Shown here: in pieces, positions 45,521 through 55,076 of the stretch
Layout: every line of letters begins with the position of its first letter
How positions within the stretch are numbered: position 1 is the first letter of the stretch
Source: Acinetobacter guillouiae CIP 63.46
GTDB taxonomy: Bacteria; Pseudomonadota; Gammaproteobacteria; Pseudomonadales; Moraxellaceae
Direction of reading: 5' to 3'
NCBI RefSeq assembly: GCF_000368145.1
Contig: NZ_KB849283.1
Coordinates: forward strand, 1,328,324 to 1,392,323
Length of the DNA: 64,000 nt
Program-made: the position numbers and the translations under genes
Notes under the pieces: model-generated
The model's database searches: none
What the model saw: the letters and a program-made list of their open reading frames with translations, nothing else
Told to the model about the DNA's origin: nothing

Positions 45521-46537
45521 ATGAAACTGTTAAATGATCGTCAAAGTATTATTGCAAGTTACGTACTCATGCTGATCTTTTTGTCTTTACTGATTCCCTT
45601 GCATCTTTTAGCATCATTTTTTGCAGGTTTTGTTGTTTTTGAAATCATCAATAGTTTAGGTAGCATTACGGAGAGATATATTGATGGTCAAAGAGCTCGC
45701 TTGACCATTAGCATTATTCTAGCCGTCTTTATTATTTCTTTGATTGTGCTCAGCATCACAGGCTTAATCAGCTTTGTTCAACATGATTTGCAAGGTGCGG
45801 GAATCAATGCCATCAGTGACCAAGTCGATAAAACCTTACAAAAGCTACAACTTGAAGTGGCACAATATATTCCCGGATTTATTCCTTATTCACTCACTGA
45901 ATTAAAAGATCAAACCTTTGATTTAATCAAAGATAATTTATCAACTTTAAAAAGTACCGGAACAGGCTTCTTACATAATTTAGCCACCATGCTGATTGGT
46001 ATGATTGTGGGGATCCTTGTCTCATTAAACCAACTGCGTCCACAGCCGGATCAGCCAGAATTTAAGCGTGCCATGATCACACGTATTGAGAATCTTTCGT
46101 CATCTTTTAAAAATGTGGTGTTTGCTCAGTTTAAAATTTCGTTAATCAATACCTTTTTATTTTTGATTTTCTCTCACCTGATCCTTCCTGTATTTGATAT
46201 ACATTTACCTTTTGCCAACACCTTAGTGATCCTGACTTTTATTTTTGGATTAATTCCAATTGTCGGAAACTTACTCTCCAATACCATTATTGTGATGGCA
46301 GGTTTAACCATTTCAGTATCTACCGCAGGTATCGCATTACTTTATCTGATTTTTATCCATAAGCTGGAATACTTTATTAACGCCAAAATTATTGGCACAA
46401 AAATCCATGCAGCGTCATGGGAAGTGTTATTGGCAATGTTAGTCTTTGAGTCGTTCTTTGGCTTAGCGGGTCTAATTGTTGCACCCATCTTCTATGCCTA
46501 TATCAAGTTAGAACTTAAACAAGCCGAAATGATTTAA
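45521..46537 (+). CDS. AI-2E family (PerM-like) permease
   Basis: 338 residues from the ATG at 45521; a TTG five codons earlier is less likely. There are seven to eight membrane helices in the typical pattern: two near the N-terminus, a long soluble segment (~75-155), then a C-terminal bundle with LILTFIFGLIPIVGNLLSNT and HKLEYFINAKIIGTKI. The family includes TqsA and Na+/H+ antiporters, so autoinducer transport should not be assumed. A bidirectional terminator follows. Confidence 0.88.
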   Translation: MKLLNDRQSIIASYVLMLIFLSLLIPLHLLASFFAGFVVFEIINSLGSITERYIDGQRARLTISIILAVFIISLIVLSITGLISFVQHDLQGAGINAISDQVDKTLQKLQLEVAQYIPGFIPYSLTELKDQTFDLIKDNLSTLKSTGTGFLHNLATMLIGMIVGILVSLNQLRPQPDQPEFKRAMITRIENLSSSFKNVVFAQFKISLINTFLFLIFSHLILPVFDIHLPFANTLVILTFIFGLIPIVGNLLSNTIIVMAGLTISVSTAGIALLYLIFIHKLEYFINAKIIGTKIHAASWEVLLAMLVFESFFGLAGLIVAPIFYAYIKLELKQAEMI

Positions 46538-46627
46538 AGCTGAAATGATCTAAAACATAAATCATTTGGTCGTCAAGAAACCCTTCTTTTAAAGGTGTGA
46601 AGTATTACTTTGTAAAAGAAGAGAATT

Positions 46628-46669
46628 AAAAAAGCCTGAACTGAACAATATTACAATTCAGGCTTTTTT
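46628..46669. terminator. Bidirectional terminator
   Basis: AAAAAAGCCTGAA and TTCAGGCTTTTTT form a 13-bp stem between the convergent AI-2E permease and acyl-CoA ligase genes. Confidence 0.82.
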
Positions 46670-46698
46670 CCTAATAATGCGAATGTAGTTAAAAACTT

Positions 46699-48393
46699 TT
46701 ATTCCCAGACCACTTCTTTTTTCTGTTGTGCCCAAGCGTCTAAAAATGGCTCATAGCGACTTTCAATTTTATTACGTTTAATTTTCATCGTTGGAGTGAG
46801 TAAATCATTTTCCATGGTCCATGGTTCATTTACTACGACAAAGAAGCTGATTTTTGCATGGGGCTCAAGTTCTTCATTGATCTTCACTCTTAATGCTTTT
46901 AAGGTGTTTTCAATTTCATCTCGCTTCGGGTTCTGCTTCAGACTGTTACGAATATCTTCAGCCAACATAATAAAGGCAACTGGTTGTGGTTGGCTTGAAC
47001 CACCAATACATACAGATTCAATTAAGGCCTGATTGCCGATTTTTTGCTCAGTCGGAACTGGCATGATGTATTTGCCTTTGCTTGTTTTAAAAATATCTTT
47101 AATTCGACCAGTAATTTTTAACCGCCCTTCAGCATCGATCTCGCCCAAATCCCCAGTACGTAAAAATCCATCTTCGGTCATATCTTCTGCAGTTTTTTCA
47201 GGATTTTTATAATAGCCCAACATAGTTCCTGGGCTTTTTACCAGAATTTCACCATTTTCATCAATTTTACACTCCACTTTAGGTTGGGCATGCCCCACAT
47301 AACCACTGGCAAACTGCCCCACACGTGTCACATGCGAATAACCACAATTTTCAGTCATACCATAGACTTCAAGTAACTCTAAACCTAAATTTCGATACCA
47401 TAAAATAATATCTGTAGGTAATGGTGCAGCAGCAGTAAATGCATAACGGACATGATTTAGCCCGAGCTTGGTGAGTAATTTCTTTTTGACCAATTTACCC
47501 AACACAGGTATTTTGAATAAAATCTTTTGTATATGGAGGGGTATTTTTTCATTAACCCCCAAATAGAACTTGGTCCATAAGCGTGGCACTGAAAAGAATA
47601 ATGTAGGTTTGGCACGATTCAAATCTTCGACAAAGGTTTCAATTGAATTTGCAAAATACACGGTAAAACCGCAAACCATCAATGAAGATTGAATAAAAAT
47701 TCGCTCAGCAACATGTGCAAGTGGTAAATAAGATAAGGCCCGATCAGATGTTGTCACTTGATAAGTCAATCTGAGTTCACGAGCGCCAGATAAAAGCGTC
47801 GCAAAACTTTGCATAACCCCTTTAGGTACACCAGTACTGCCAGACGTATAAACGATGGTCGCTAAATCATTTTTATTGGGTAATACTGGGTTTTCTAGTG
47901 GCGCAACAGATTGCACAATATCATTCCATTGCGGTGCGTCGAATTCAGGTGATAATGCCAAACGCACACAAGCTAAATCTTGTGGAATGATTGTTTTTAC
48001 CTCATTCCAGCTATCCGCTTTACCGTCCAATTTTCCAATAAATAAGAGTTTTGCTTCACTATGGTTGAGTACATAAGCTGCACCTTCCGCATTGAGTGTT
48101 GGATAGAGTGGGACTGAGATATGACCTGACATCCAGATCGCTAAATCTGCCATAAGCCAATGCGCACTATTTTTACCATAAATTGCGATCGCACTCTTTT
48201 CAGGCAAGTTTAAAGACTGTAAATAACTCGCCATACTGCGAACTTGTTGTGCAACTTCCGACCATGTGTAATGCACCACATTGCCATTGGCCAATGGTTG
48301 TACAAACACATCTTTTTGCGGTAATTGCTTTTCCCAATGAAGTAGATAGTGCACATGGGTATCATGAAACTCAACAAAATCCTTGTTTTCCAT
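46699..48393 (-). CDS. Long-chain fatty acid-CoA ligase (AMP-binding enzyme)
   Basis: 564 residues. The adenylate-forming signature IVYTSGSTGVPKG is at 180-192. YGMTENCGY, GYYKNPEKTAEDMTEDGFLRTGDLG and GRIKDIFKTSKGKYI are the A5, A7/A8 and hinge motifs of acyl-CoA synthetases. It activates a fatty acid with ATP and CoA on the membrane's inner face. It is shorter than eukaryotic-type ACSL proteins but matches the bacterial FAA1/FadD15 group. It stands alone with a 476-bp upstream gap. Confidence 0.9.
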   Translation of the reverse strand: MENKDFVEFHDTHVHYLLHWEKQLPQKDVFVQPLANGNVVHYTWSEVAQQVRSMASYLQSLNLPEKSAIAIYGKNSAHWLMADLAIWMSGHISVPLYPTLNAEGAAYVLNHSEAKLLFIGKLDGKADSWNEVKTIIPQDLACVRLALSPEFDAPQWNDIVQSVAPLENPVLPNKNDLATIVYTSGSTGVPKGVMQSFATLLSGARELRLTYQVTTSDRALSYLPLAHVAERIFIQSSLMVCGFTVYFANSIETFVEDLNRAKPTLFFSVPRLWTKFYLGVNEKIPLHIQKILFKIPVLGKLVKKKLLTKLGLNHVRYAFTAAAPLPTDIILWYRNLGLELLEVYGMTENCGYSHVTRVGQFASGYVGHAQPKVECKIDENGEILVKSPGTMLGYYKNPEKTAEDMTEDGFLRTGDLGEIDAEGRLKITGRIKDIFKTSKGKYIMPVPTEQKIGNQALIESVCIGGSSQPQPVAFIMLAEDIRNSLKQNPKRDEIENTLKALRVKINEELEPHAKISFFVVVNEPWTMENDLLTPTMKIKRNKIESRYEPFLDAWAQQKKEVVWE

Positions 48394-48869
48394 ATCATTT
48401 CTTCCATTATTTTAAGTTTTTATCTTGGCTATAGACGGTTACTTTCGAACTTGTCTATTTGGATACACAATACTGAATGATCAAATTACATGGGTGAGTA
48501 AACTTTATCTCTAAGGAACAAATCTAGATCAAAGTAGACTATTTTAATAGCATAAAAACGGTTGCGATGTATACAACAAACTCCCTGTAAATCCTTCATT
48601 GATTATTGTTGTAAAGTAGATCTCATCCAATGATACATGGCGTTTCTATCGCGTGGTGACATTGAAGCATGGTCTATAGCCCCTCATACAAGATATGACC
48701 ATATAAATGGTGCAATAATAGGAATTAATTTTTATAAATGGTTATAACTTTTACATTTAAAATCAAATAAATAAAAATAACCCAATAATTGATTATTTAA
48801 ATATGCATAACATATACATCAAAAAAGCCCCCGAAGGAGCTTTTATAATCTAGATAAAATTACACTAAA
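48394..48869. other. Intergenic region between ligase promoter and rapA terminator
   Basis: 476 bp. The left part should hold the promoter of the minus-strand ligase gene; the right end holds the rapA terminator at 48821-48845. No ORF or repeat is visible. Confidence 0.5.
48821..48845 (-). terminator. Terminator of rapA
   Basis: Minus-strand stem AAAAGCTCC / GGGGCTTTTT closed by a TTCG tetraloop and followed by T residues. Confidence 0.82.
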
Positions 48870-51707
48870 TTAAGGTTTAACCACAACCAATACCTGAATC
48901 GCTTCTGGGGTCACAGAAACACCTTCCAATAAGCTTAAACCTTCTTTCTGGAATTTCTGTAAACGTTCAATTTCATCTGCACGAATACTTGGATTGAATT
49001 GCTTTAAGTAGCTTAAACGATCAATTTCATATTGCCATTTGCTACCATAAATTTCTTTAGCTTGCTCTTTTAACTGCGGTAAAACACCTTTAGCAATATC
49101 TAAAGCTTGTGCATAGCGTTCTTCAATCACTTCACGACGTGCTTTCACCACTTGACGACAGCTGTTGCTATCTAAATGATGTAAATACGGCTTAATAATT
49201 TCTGGATCAAGCTTAGCAGTAATATCCTGACCCGTTTCAGTCAATAACACTCGAATCAATTGTGTCGGCAAACTTGAAGGTAGGTTTAATGCTTTAGGTG
49301 CGACCACATCCACTTTAAACCAAACTTCCAACAAGATCGTGCCTTGTTTAAGTGCATTGGTTTTTAGAATTGCAACATTGGTACTACCAAAAGATTGAGT
49401 ACGGATAATTTCCATCACACTTTCAGTAAACGGATGTTCAAGTGTTAAATATTGCGCGTCTTCACGGATCTGTGCCTGATCACGATAGAAGGTTGCAGTC
49501 ATGCCCTCTTCGTCGATATCCAAGCCTTGCACTTGCATTTGATCGGTTGGTTTAATAATCACCGTACCATTGCTTTGCTCATCAAAGTCAATGTTGGTTG
49601 ATGCCATAAACCGCTTCATAAACATTGGCAATAAAGTATTGTCATCATAGTCTTCAAGCGCAGTAACAATTTCTTGTGCCACGATCGGACGACATGAATT
49701 GTATTCCAATAAACGGTCACGACCATCTTGCAATTCAACTTCAAGTGCTTGACGCTGTACATTGACAGCTTCAAGAAGTTCTTCAAAGGCTTGGCCTTTA
49801 TCATCCAATAAGCAATCTTTTAAATCGACAATAAAGTTTTCTTGTAAGGTTTGTGCTGTAGGCGAAATATTACTGAAAATATTCAGCGCTTCATTATACC
49901 AACGGAACATACGCTCTTGCGCTGTACCTACAAGATAAGGCACATGAATCTGAATACGGTTTTCCTGACCAATACGGTCTAAACGACCAATACGCTGTTC
50001 AAGTACATCTGGATTTGCTGGCAAATCAAACAACACAAGATCAGAAGCAAACTGGAAATTACGCCCTTCTGAACCAATTTCAGAACACAGTAAAATCTGT
50101 GCACCATAAGAATCTTCAGCAAAATAAGCCGCTGCTTGGTCACGTTCCAATAAGCTCATGCCTTCATGGAACATTGCGGTGCGGATACCCGCATGGATGC
50201 GTAAAGCATTTTCAAGTGCTTCAACAACTGGACCACTACGTGCAATCAGCAATACTTTTTTATGTTTTAAATCAGAACGTAATCGTTCCATCAACCACAT
50301 AACACGTGGGTCTGTTTCCATCCATGCGCCATCAAGTTGCAGCTCTTCTGGCCACATTTGTTCGCGTAATTTTCCATCTTTAGACCAGTTTTCTGGTGCT
50401 GGCAATGGTGCAGGTTGGCAATCACGTCCAGGGAAACCTTGAATTGCTTCACGGGTATTACGGAACAAGATACGACCTGTACCGTGACGGTCTAAAAGCT
50501 CATGAATTGCACGGAAACGATGTTCAGGCTGATCTTCAATCGGATGACCTAATAATTTTTCAACTGCTGCCAAATGTTCCGCTTCAAGTGGCAAATCTGA
50601 CATCAACACTTCAGCAATTTTAGCAGTGTGATGATATTGCTCTTCTTCATCAAGGAAACGATCAAGCGAACTAAAACGTTGTGGATCAAGTAAACGTAAA
50701 CGGGCAAAATGGCTTTCTACACCTAACTGTTCAGGTGTTGCAGTTAAAAGCAGCACACCTTCAGTTTTTTCAGCAAGCTCTTCAACAAGGTCATAACGGT
50801 CATTACCGCCTTCCTCTTCACTCCACATCAAATGATGCGCTTCATCGACCACCAACAGATCAAAACCAGCTTCAATGGCTTGCTCACGCAAATCATCATG
50901 ATCAATCATCAAATCTACTGAAGCAATGATACATTGTTCAGTCAGGAATGGATTGAGTTCAGGATCATGCTCTTTGATTGAAGCTGTACGAGTAAGATCA
51001 AACAATGAGAAATTCAAATTGAAACGACGACGCATTTCAATCATCCATTGATATTGTAATGAATCTGGCACAAGAATCAGAATTCGCTCAGAACGACCGG
51101 TTTTGAGTTGTTGATGGATGATGAGTCCCGCTTCGATTGTTTTACCTAAACCGACTTCATCTGCAAGTAATACACGAGGTGCAAATCGCTTACCCACTTC
51201 ATGTGCAATATACAGCTGGTGTGGAATCAAGCCTACACGCGCACCAACCAAACCACGTAATGGTGACGTTTGCATATTGGCTTGCATTTGCATCGCTTCA
51301 ATACGTAAGTCATACCATTCTTTATAGTCAATTTGGCTTGCCAATAAACGCTCTAAAGGCTTTGACAATTGAATTTGTGCGCCAATACGCGTTTCGTTTA
51401 ACGCTTTTTTCTCTTGTTCACCATTATCTAATGTACGAATAACATTGTAACGAATCACACCACTACGATCATCTAAAGACTCGACAATCCACTTGATGCC
51501 TTCTTGGTCTTGAACTTCATCATTGATATTAAAAACAATACGAGATAATGGGGCATTATTACGTGCATAGACACGAGTTTCGTCACTTTTTGGAAAAAGA
51601 ATACTGATTGAACGTTCATCGACGTCAATCAATACACCTAAACCTAACTCAGTTTCTGTGTCCGATAACCAACGTTGACCTATAGCAAATTGTTGCAATT
51701 TTTCCAC
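48870..51707 (-). CDS. rapA: RNA polymerase-associated protein RapA
   Basis: 945 residues, close to E. coli RapA. Two N-terminal Tudor-like domains (1-105; FAIGQRWLSDTETELGLG) precede a Swi2/Snf2 ATPase. The ATPase has Walker A LADEVGLGKT (181-190), VVDEAHHLMW (286-295), LLTATPEQ and the helicase C-terminal IGSEGRNFQFASDLVLFDLP and RIGRLDRIGQ. RapA recycles RNA polymerase after transcription by ATP-driven remodelling. It is a single gene with its own terminator. Confidence 0.97.
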   Translation of the reverse strand: MEKLQQFAIGQRWLSDTETELGLGVLIDVDERSISILFPKSDETRVYARNNAPLSRIVFNINDEVQDQEGIKWIVESLDDRSGVIRYNVIRTLDNGEQEKKALNETRIGAQIQLSKPLERLLASQIDYKEWYDLRIEAMQMQANMQTSPLRGLVGARVGLIPHQLYIAHEVGKRFAPRVLLADEVGLGKTIEAGLIIHQQLKTGRSERILILVPDSLQYQWMIEMRRRFNLNFSLFDLTRTASIKEHDPELNPFLTEQCIIASVDLMIDHDDLREQAIEAGFDLLVVDEAHHLMWSEEEGGNDRYDLVEELAEKTEGVLLLTATPEQLGVESHFARLRLLDPQRFSSLDRFLDEEEQYHHTAKIAEVLMSDLPLEAEHLAAVEKLLGHPIEDQPEHRFRAIHELLDRHGTGRILFRNTREAIQGFPGRDCQPAPLPAPENWSKDGKLREQMWPEELQLDGAWMETDPRVMWLMERLRSDLKHKKVLLIARSGPVVEALENALRIHAGIRTAMFHEGMSLLERDQAAAYFAEDSYGAQILLCSEIGSEGRNFQFASDLVLFDLPANPDVLEQRIGRLDRIGQENRIQIHVPYLVGTAQERMFRWYNEALNIFSNISPTAQTLQENFIVDLKDCLLDDKGQAFEELLEAVNVQRQALEVELQDGRDRLLEYNSCRPIVAQEIVTALEDYDDNTLLPMFMKRFMASTNIDFDEQSNGTVIIKPTDQMQVQGLDIDEEGMTATFYRDQAQIREDAQYLTLEHPFTESVMEIIRTQSFGSTNVAILKTNALKQGTILLEVWFKVDVVAPKALNLPSSLPTQLIRVLLTETGQDITAKLDPEIIKPYLHHLDSNSCRQVVKARREVIEERYAQALDIAKGVLPQLKEQAKEIYGSKWQYEIDRLSYLKQFNPSIRADEIERLQKFQKEGLSLLEGVSVTPEAIQVLVVVKP

Positions 51708-51846
51708 CTTTATCTCATGTTAGGGCTAAAACACGGTTGCTCAAATCAGGAGAATATTTGAACAAAGTTTATACCCATTACGCAATACTTTTTGACATAA
51801 AGCTCATTAAATTTTGAGCGACTTAATTTCAACTTAAAAATCTAAA

Positions 51847-52491
51847 CTAAAACGGAACTGGACAATCAAATTGTACAAGCTCCTCTGTTTTAGGATGATG
51901 AAAACTCAGTTGTTGTGCATGTAGACAAAGTCGTGGCATAAGCTGCTGTTGTTCTACAGTTGCATATAAAGTATCACCAATAATAGGATGTCCTAAATAT
52001 TGCATATGCACGCGTAACTGATGTGACCGTCCTGTAATTGGTGTTAACTCAACACGGGTTACAGCCTGTCCTTGAATTTGAAAATGTTGGGTTGCTTTCC
52101 AATGTGTTAATGCAGGCTTGTTATGTTCTGGATCTGCAATATGTAAGGGTGGATGTTCTGGATCATAAATCACAGGAACATCAACTGTGCCTTCACCATG
52201 TAAAGTGCCAGCAACAACAGCTTGATAGGTTTTAGAGGTTTGACGTTCTTGAAACTGTCTAGAAATACTTTTTTGTCCCCATTTACTCAGTCCAAATACC
52301 AAAATCCCAGAGGTATCGCGGTCTAAACGATGAATGAGTAAAGTCTTAGGCTCGATTTTTAATAATCTGTTGATAACACAATCTTGTAAATCTGCTGTTT
52401 TTCCTGGAACTGTGAGTATACCTGCTGGCTTATGGATCACCATAAAATCATCATCACGATGGATCAGGTGTTCGGTTAGAAAATTACTCAA
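51847..52491 (-). CDS. RluA-family pseudouridine synthase
   Basis: 214 residues. The catalytic motif HRLDRDTSGILVFG (54-67) holds the Asp57 nucleophile. KPAGILTVPG and ITGRSHQLRVHMQYLGHPI are the other RluA-family motifs. It lacks an S4 domain. That and its length suggest a RluA-like enzyme acting on 23S rRNA/tRNA. The exact site cannot be told. The start ATG at 52491 lies next to a 307-bp AT-rich gap. Confidence 0.9.
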   Translation of the reverse strand: MSNFLTEHLIHRDDDFMVIHKPAGILTVPGKTADLQDCVINRLLKIEPKTLLIHRLDRDTSGILVFGLSKWGQKSISRQFQERQTSKTYQAVVAGTLHGEGTVDVPVIYDPEHPPLHIADPEHNKPALTHWKATQHFQIQGQAVTRVELTPITGRSHQLRVHMQYLGHPIIGDTLYATVEQQQLMPRLCLHAQQLSFHHPKTEELVQFDCPVPF

Positions 52492-52798
52492 AGTTCAGTT
52501 CCAATGATCACGCAAACAAGCAGGCAATTCTAAGAATCTTGGAATGAAATTACAATCAAAATTATCTGATTTATTCGATTATTCTAAAGAAAGAATAATA
52601 AATCGTACAATTGCTTTAAATTCATTGGCAATTTACAAGACAATCAAAAACTTTAGATACATTTTGCCAATCAATTGTGGGGAAAGTGGATTAATTCATT
52701 GAAAAAATAAATTATTGTCTATTTTTTGGTAAGTTAAAAACTTAACACCCTATTTTTTTAATGGTATAAACAATACCTTAAGATTAAATGAGCAAAAT
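52492..52798. other. Divergent AT-rich intergenic region
   Basis: 307 bp carrying the promoters of the pseudouridine synthase (minus) and the lipoprotein gene (plus). I see no repeat or small gene. Confidence 0.5.
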
Positions 52799-53500
52799 AT
52801 GAATAAATTAAATTATAAATCTACATTGTCCATTTGTATTATTTCCGCATTTGCCATGACCGGCTGTGCAACTTCAACCCTTTTAAAGAAAGACAATGGT
52901 GTTCGTACCCGTAATGTTCAAACCGTATTGGTCAATGATACGGTTTTAGCATTTGGCAAACCATCACAAGCAATTTCGGCCCTACCTTCTGACAGCATTG
53001 TCATTGCAGGGCAAAAAAATAGTTATGTCATCACCAGTGGTGGTGCTCGATTTGTCAAAGTGATCACAGGACTTGATCCAAAATTTATTCAAATTGATAA
53101 AGCGCTGACCTTCAATTCAGAAAAAAATGATGGGCATTTTTCAGGAACCCTACCACTCAAATATGTCAAACTTTCTGAAGATGTCACTAAACAAGATCGT
53201 GCATTCTTTATTGAAAATGGTGCAGAAGAATGTACCACCTCAAGTGATCAACGTCTAAAAGCGCAACGTTTCTGTTTTAACATTACCTTATCTGGTCTGG
53301 TTTACCCTTCTGCTTCTAATATTTCATCACTAAAAGCACTGAGTAAACCCTATCAAGTCAGTATCTATACCACTCAAGAGGTAAAAGATTACTCAAAGGC
53401 TGGCAGTAAAACTGCAGATAAACTGGTGTTATTCCCTTTTGCTGTCGCTTTTGATGTAGTGACGTTACCGTTCCAAGCGCTTCATAAGATTTTTGATTGA
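52799..53500 (+). CDS. Hypothetical lipoprotein
   Basis: 233 residues, family not recognised. The signal peptide ends in a lipobox FAMTGC (Cys22), so it is lipid-anchored. The body is beta-rich, with PSDSIVIAGQKNSYVITSGG and FVKVITGLDPKFIQIDK. A cysteine pair lies in EECTTSS and QRFCFNITLSG. The C-terminus (LVLFPFAVAFDVVTLPFQAL) is hydrophobic and could sit in or on the membrane. The next gene, 72 bp away, encodes a membrane protein; the two may work together. Confidence 0.75.
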   Translation: MNKLNYKSTLSICIISAFAMTGCATSTLLKKDNGVRTRNVQTVLVNDTVLAFGKPSQAISALPSDSIVIAGQKNSYVITSGGARFVKVITGLDPKFIQIDKALTFNSEKNDGHFSGTLPLKYVKLSEDVTKQDRAFFIENGAEECTTSSDQRLKAQRFCFNITLSGLVYPSASNISSLKALSKPYQVSIYTTQEVKDYSKAGSKTADKLVLFPFAVAFDVVTLPFQALHKIFD

Positions 53501-53509
53501 TTGAAAATA

Positions 53510-53539
53510 ATTCAGGATATTGCATACAATATCCTGAAT
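53510..53539 (+). promoter_or_regulatory. Perfect 13-bp hairpin between lipoprotein and membrane protein genes
   Basis: Arms ATTCAGGATATTG and CAATATCCTGAAT with a CATA loop, 10 nt after the lipoprotein stop. There is no T-run, so it is probably a partial terminator or an RNA-stability element. Because of it, the upstream TTG extension of the following ORF is unlikely to be coding. Confidence 0.6.
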
Positions 53540-53572
53540 CTTAGCAAATATAAAAATACGATTCTCAATAGC

Positions 53573-54571
53573 ATGATTCCACTTTCTTTTAACTATCTTT
53601 GGATTTTCTTTGTCGCTGGCTTTGGGACCATTATTTTTAGTCTATTTGCGATTGGATTAATATTTAGCTCAAAATTCAGAAATACCCTTAGGCATGGCAA
53701 TATTTTTATTCAGTCTTTATTTGTCTGTAGTGTACTCTGCGTTTTTTTGAGCTTAGCACTTTATTTTCTTGTTCTATATACAAAAAATGAGATTGAAAAA
53801 GAGCATCATTCCCTACATAAAACATTAAGTTCGCCTGAGAAAATTTTAGGCATCCAAATGCCGCAAGGGACTGAACTTGAATTATTTGCACCCGATCAAT
53901 TGACCTCATTGAGACAAGCCAAATTTCCCCAACCCGTATTATTTGGAAAGCTGCAAATTAACAGCATGAAAATTCCTCGTGGTATTGATTTGGAACTTTT
54001 TGATGATCGTTCAACCACATTAATGGGTACAGGTAAGGATACGATCGAAGGTTGGAATTGTCAGCTGATGAGCTATATTCAAGTCTATTTAGATGATGCT
54101 GGCAACATCATTGGTTTAGAGCACTGTAATCTTGCTCAAGATACGCAGCTAGAAAATATTATACTTGTGGCACAGGCAGATATCGAGCGTTCTAAATATC
54201 AAAAATATCCAGACAACTTTGTTTCTACAGATTACTGGCGGATTCACAATCCTCTCACCCAATACAAAGCTGTTTCCCTACAATGGGCAAATGTCTATTT
54301 GGATCAAAATAAACAACTCATCGGAATTGAAAATGGCACACTGACAGAAAAATTAACCTTAGGCGATATTCAATATCCAGCAAATACTGAATTCAATTTA
54401 TTGGTTCATCCTTTAACACAAAATGAAACTTGGTTATTTACCCCGCCCAGTGATCAAAATGCGGTTGCTCGCAATGGCAAAGTCTATACGCATGATCAAA
54501 CGATTTTTCAGCGCCCTAATGGCAAAATTGAACAAATCCTCAATAGCAATGATCCTAGAATTTTAGCCTGA
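53573..54571 (+). CDS. Membrane protein with internal repeats, function unknown
   Basis: 332 residues from the ATG at 53573; an open frame extends to a TTG at 53501 but crosses a perfect hairpin. There are two N-terminal membrane helices (LWIFFVAGFGTIIFSLFAIG and VCSVLCVFLSLALYFLVLY). The soluble part is built from repeated units: MPQGTELELF, IPRGIDLELF and YPANTEFNLL, alternating with QVYLDDAGNIIGLEHCNL and NVYLDQNKQLIGIENGTL. I do not recognise the family. It lies downstream of a lipoprotein gene and may share its transcript. Confidence 0.68.
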   Translation: MIPLSFNYLWIFFVAGFGTIIFSLFAIGLIFSSKFRNTLRHGNIFIQSLFVCSVLCVFLSLALYFLVLYTKNEIEKEHHSLHKTLSSPEKILGIQMPQGTELELFAPDQLTSLRQAKFPQPVLFGKLQINSMKIPRGIDLELFDDRSTTLMGTGKDTIEGWNCQLMSYIQVYLDDAGNIIGLEHCNLAQDTQLENIILVAQADIERSKYQKYPDNFVSTDYWRIHNPLTQYKAVSLQWANVYLDQNKQLIGIENGTLTEKLTLGDIQYPANTEFNLLVHPLTQNETWLFTPPSDQNAVARNGKVYTHDQTIFQRPNGKIEQILNSNDPRILA

Positions 54572-54879
54572 AGAATGAATCACTAATGCTTAAATATTGA
54601 TATTCCCAACAGTATAGGCATTTTTCAAGGTCTTTTATTTTTATCTCTAATATTTATTTACAATTATTCATTTCAATTTTCAAATTCTTGACCACATGCT
54701 TCGTGTATAACAATTTACTGCCATGTAAAGATAAATAGAATTCTGCTAGCCTAATCAACAAGGTCAAGAACTGGCTTTTAAACTCGATCAGCACTCATAA
54801 AATTAAACGCAAAGTACCAAAAATTAGATATTTTTTTTAACTTTTAAGCTGTTTGATAAAAAAACAAACAAATTCACAA

Positions 54880-54908
54880 AGATTCTGTTGTAAAAAACAA
54901 CAAAATCT
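54880..54908. repeat. Inverted repeat upstream of the orphan unit
   Basis: Arms AGATTCTGTTG and CAACAAAATCT (one mismatch) around a 7-nt A-rich loop. It lies just upstream of the promoter candidate. It could end an upstream transcript or bind a regulator. Confidence 0.4.
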
Positions 54909-54923
54909 TTACAATCCAACTAA

Positions 54924-54942
54924 ACAGACAAGTCTGTATAAT
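54924..54942 (+). promoter_or_regulatory. -10 box overlapping a perfect palindrome
   Basis: ACAGACAAGTCTGT (54924-54937) is a perfect 14-bp palindrome with no loop beyond the central AA dinucleotide's flank. It is fused to TATAAT at 54937-54942. A repressor bound there would block RNA polymerase. The -35 region is poor. The shape suits a TetR-type regulator, and one is encoded 260 bp downstream on the other strand. Confidence 0.5.
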
Positions 54943-54958
54943 TTGCTGAAAAAAACGA

Positions 54959-55063
54959 ATGACCAGTGCATTCAGAGGGTATAAGAATAAATATAAGAAG
55001 ATGCTTCAAGCATCTCTTTACCTAACAATTTATTGTTATGACAATAAATTGTTAGGTATATAA
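54959..55063 (+). CDS. Possible 34-residue basic peptide
   Basis: ATG at 54959 to TAA at 55061. The product begins MTSAFRGYKNKYKKMLQASL and ends YCYDNKLLGI: a Lys-rich first half, then a hydrophobic stretch. There is no clear ribosome-binding site (only GAAAAAAACGA upstream). Its last third is the 18-bp inverted repeat, which argues for RNA structure rather than coding. Reported because it exactly fills a unit with promoter and terminator. Confidence 0.25.
   Translation: MTSAFRGYKNKYKKMLQASLYLTIYCYDNKLLGI
55019..55058 (+). repeat. Perfect 18-bp hairpin
   Basis: Arms TACCTAACAATTTATTGT and ACAATAAATTGTTAGGTA with a TATG loop, no mismatch. There is no T-run on either side, so it is not a standard terminator. 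Confidence 0.65.
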
Positions 55064-55076
55064 AAAACTTATCAGC

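Noticed and set aside
53501-53572. TTG-initiated extension of the repeat-containing membrane protein
   Set aside because: The segment contains a perfect 13-bp hairpin and no ribosome-binding site, so it is intergenic.
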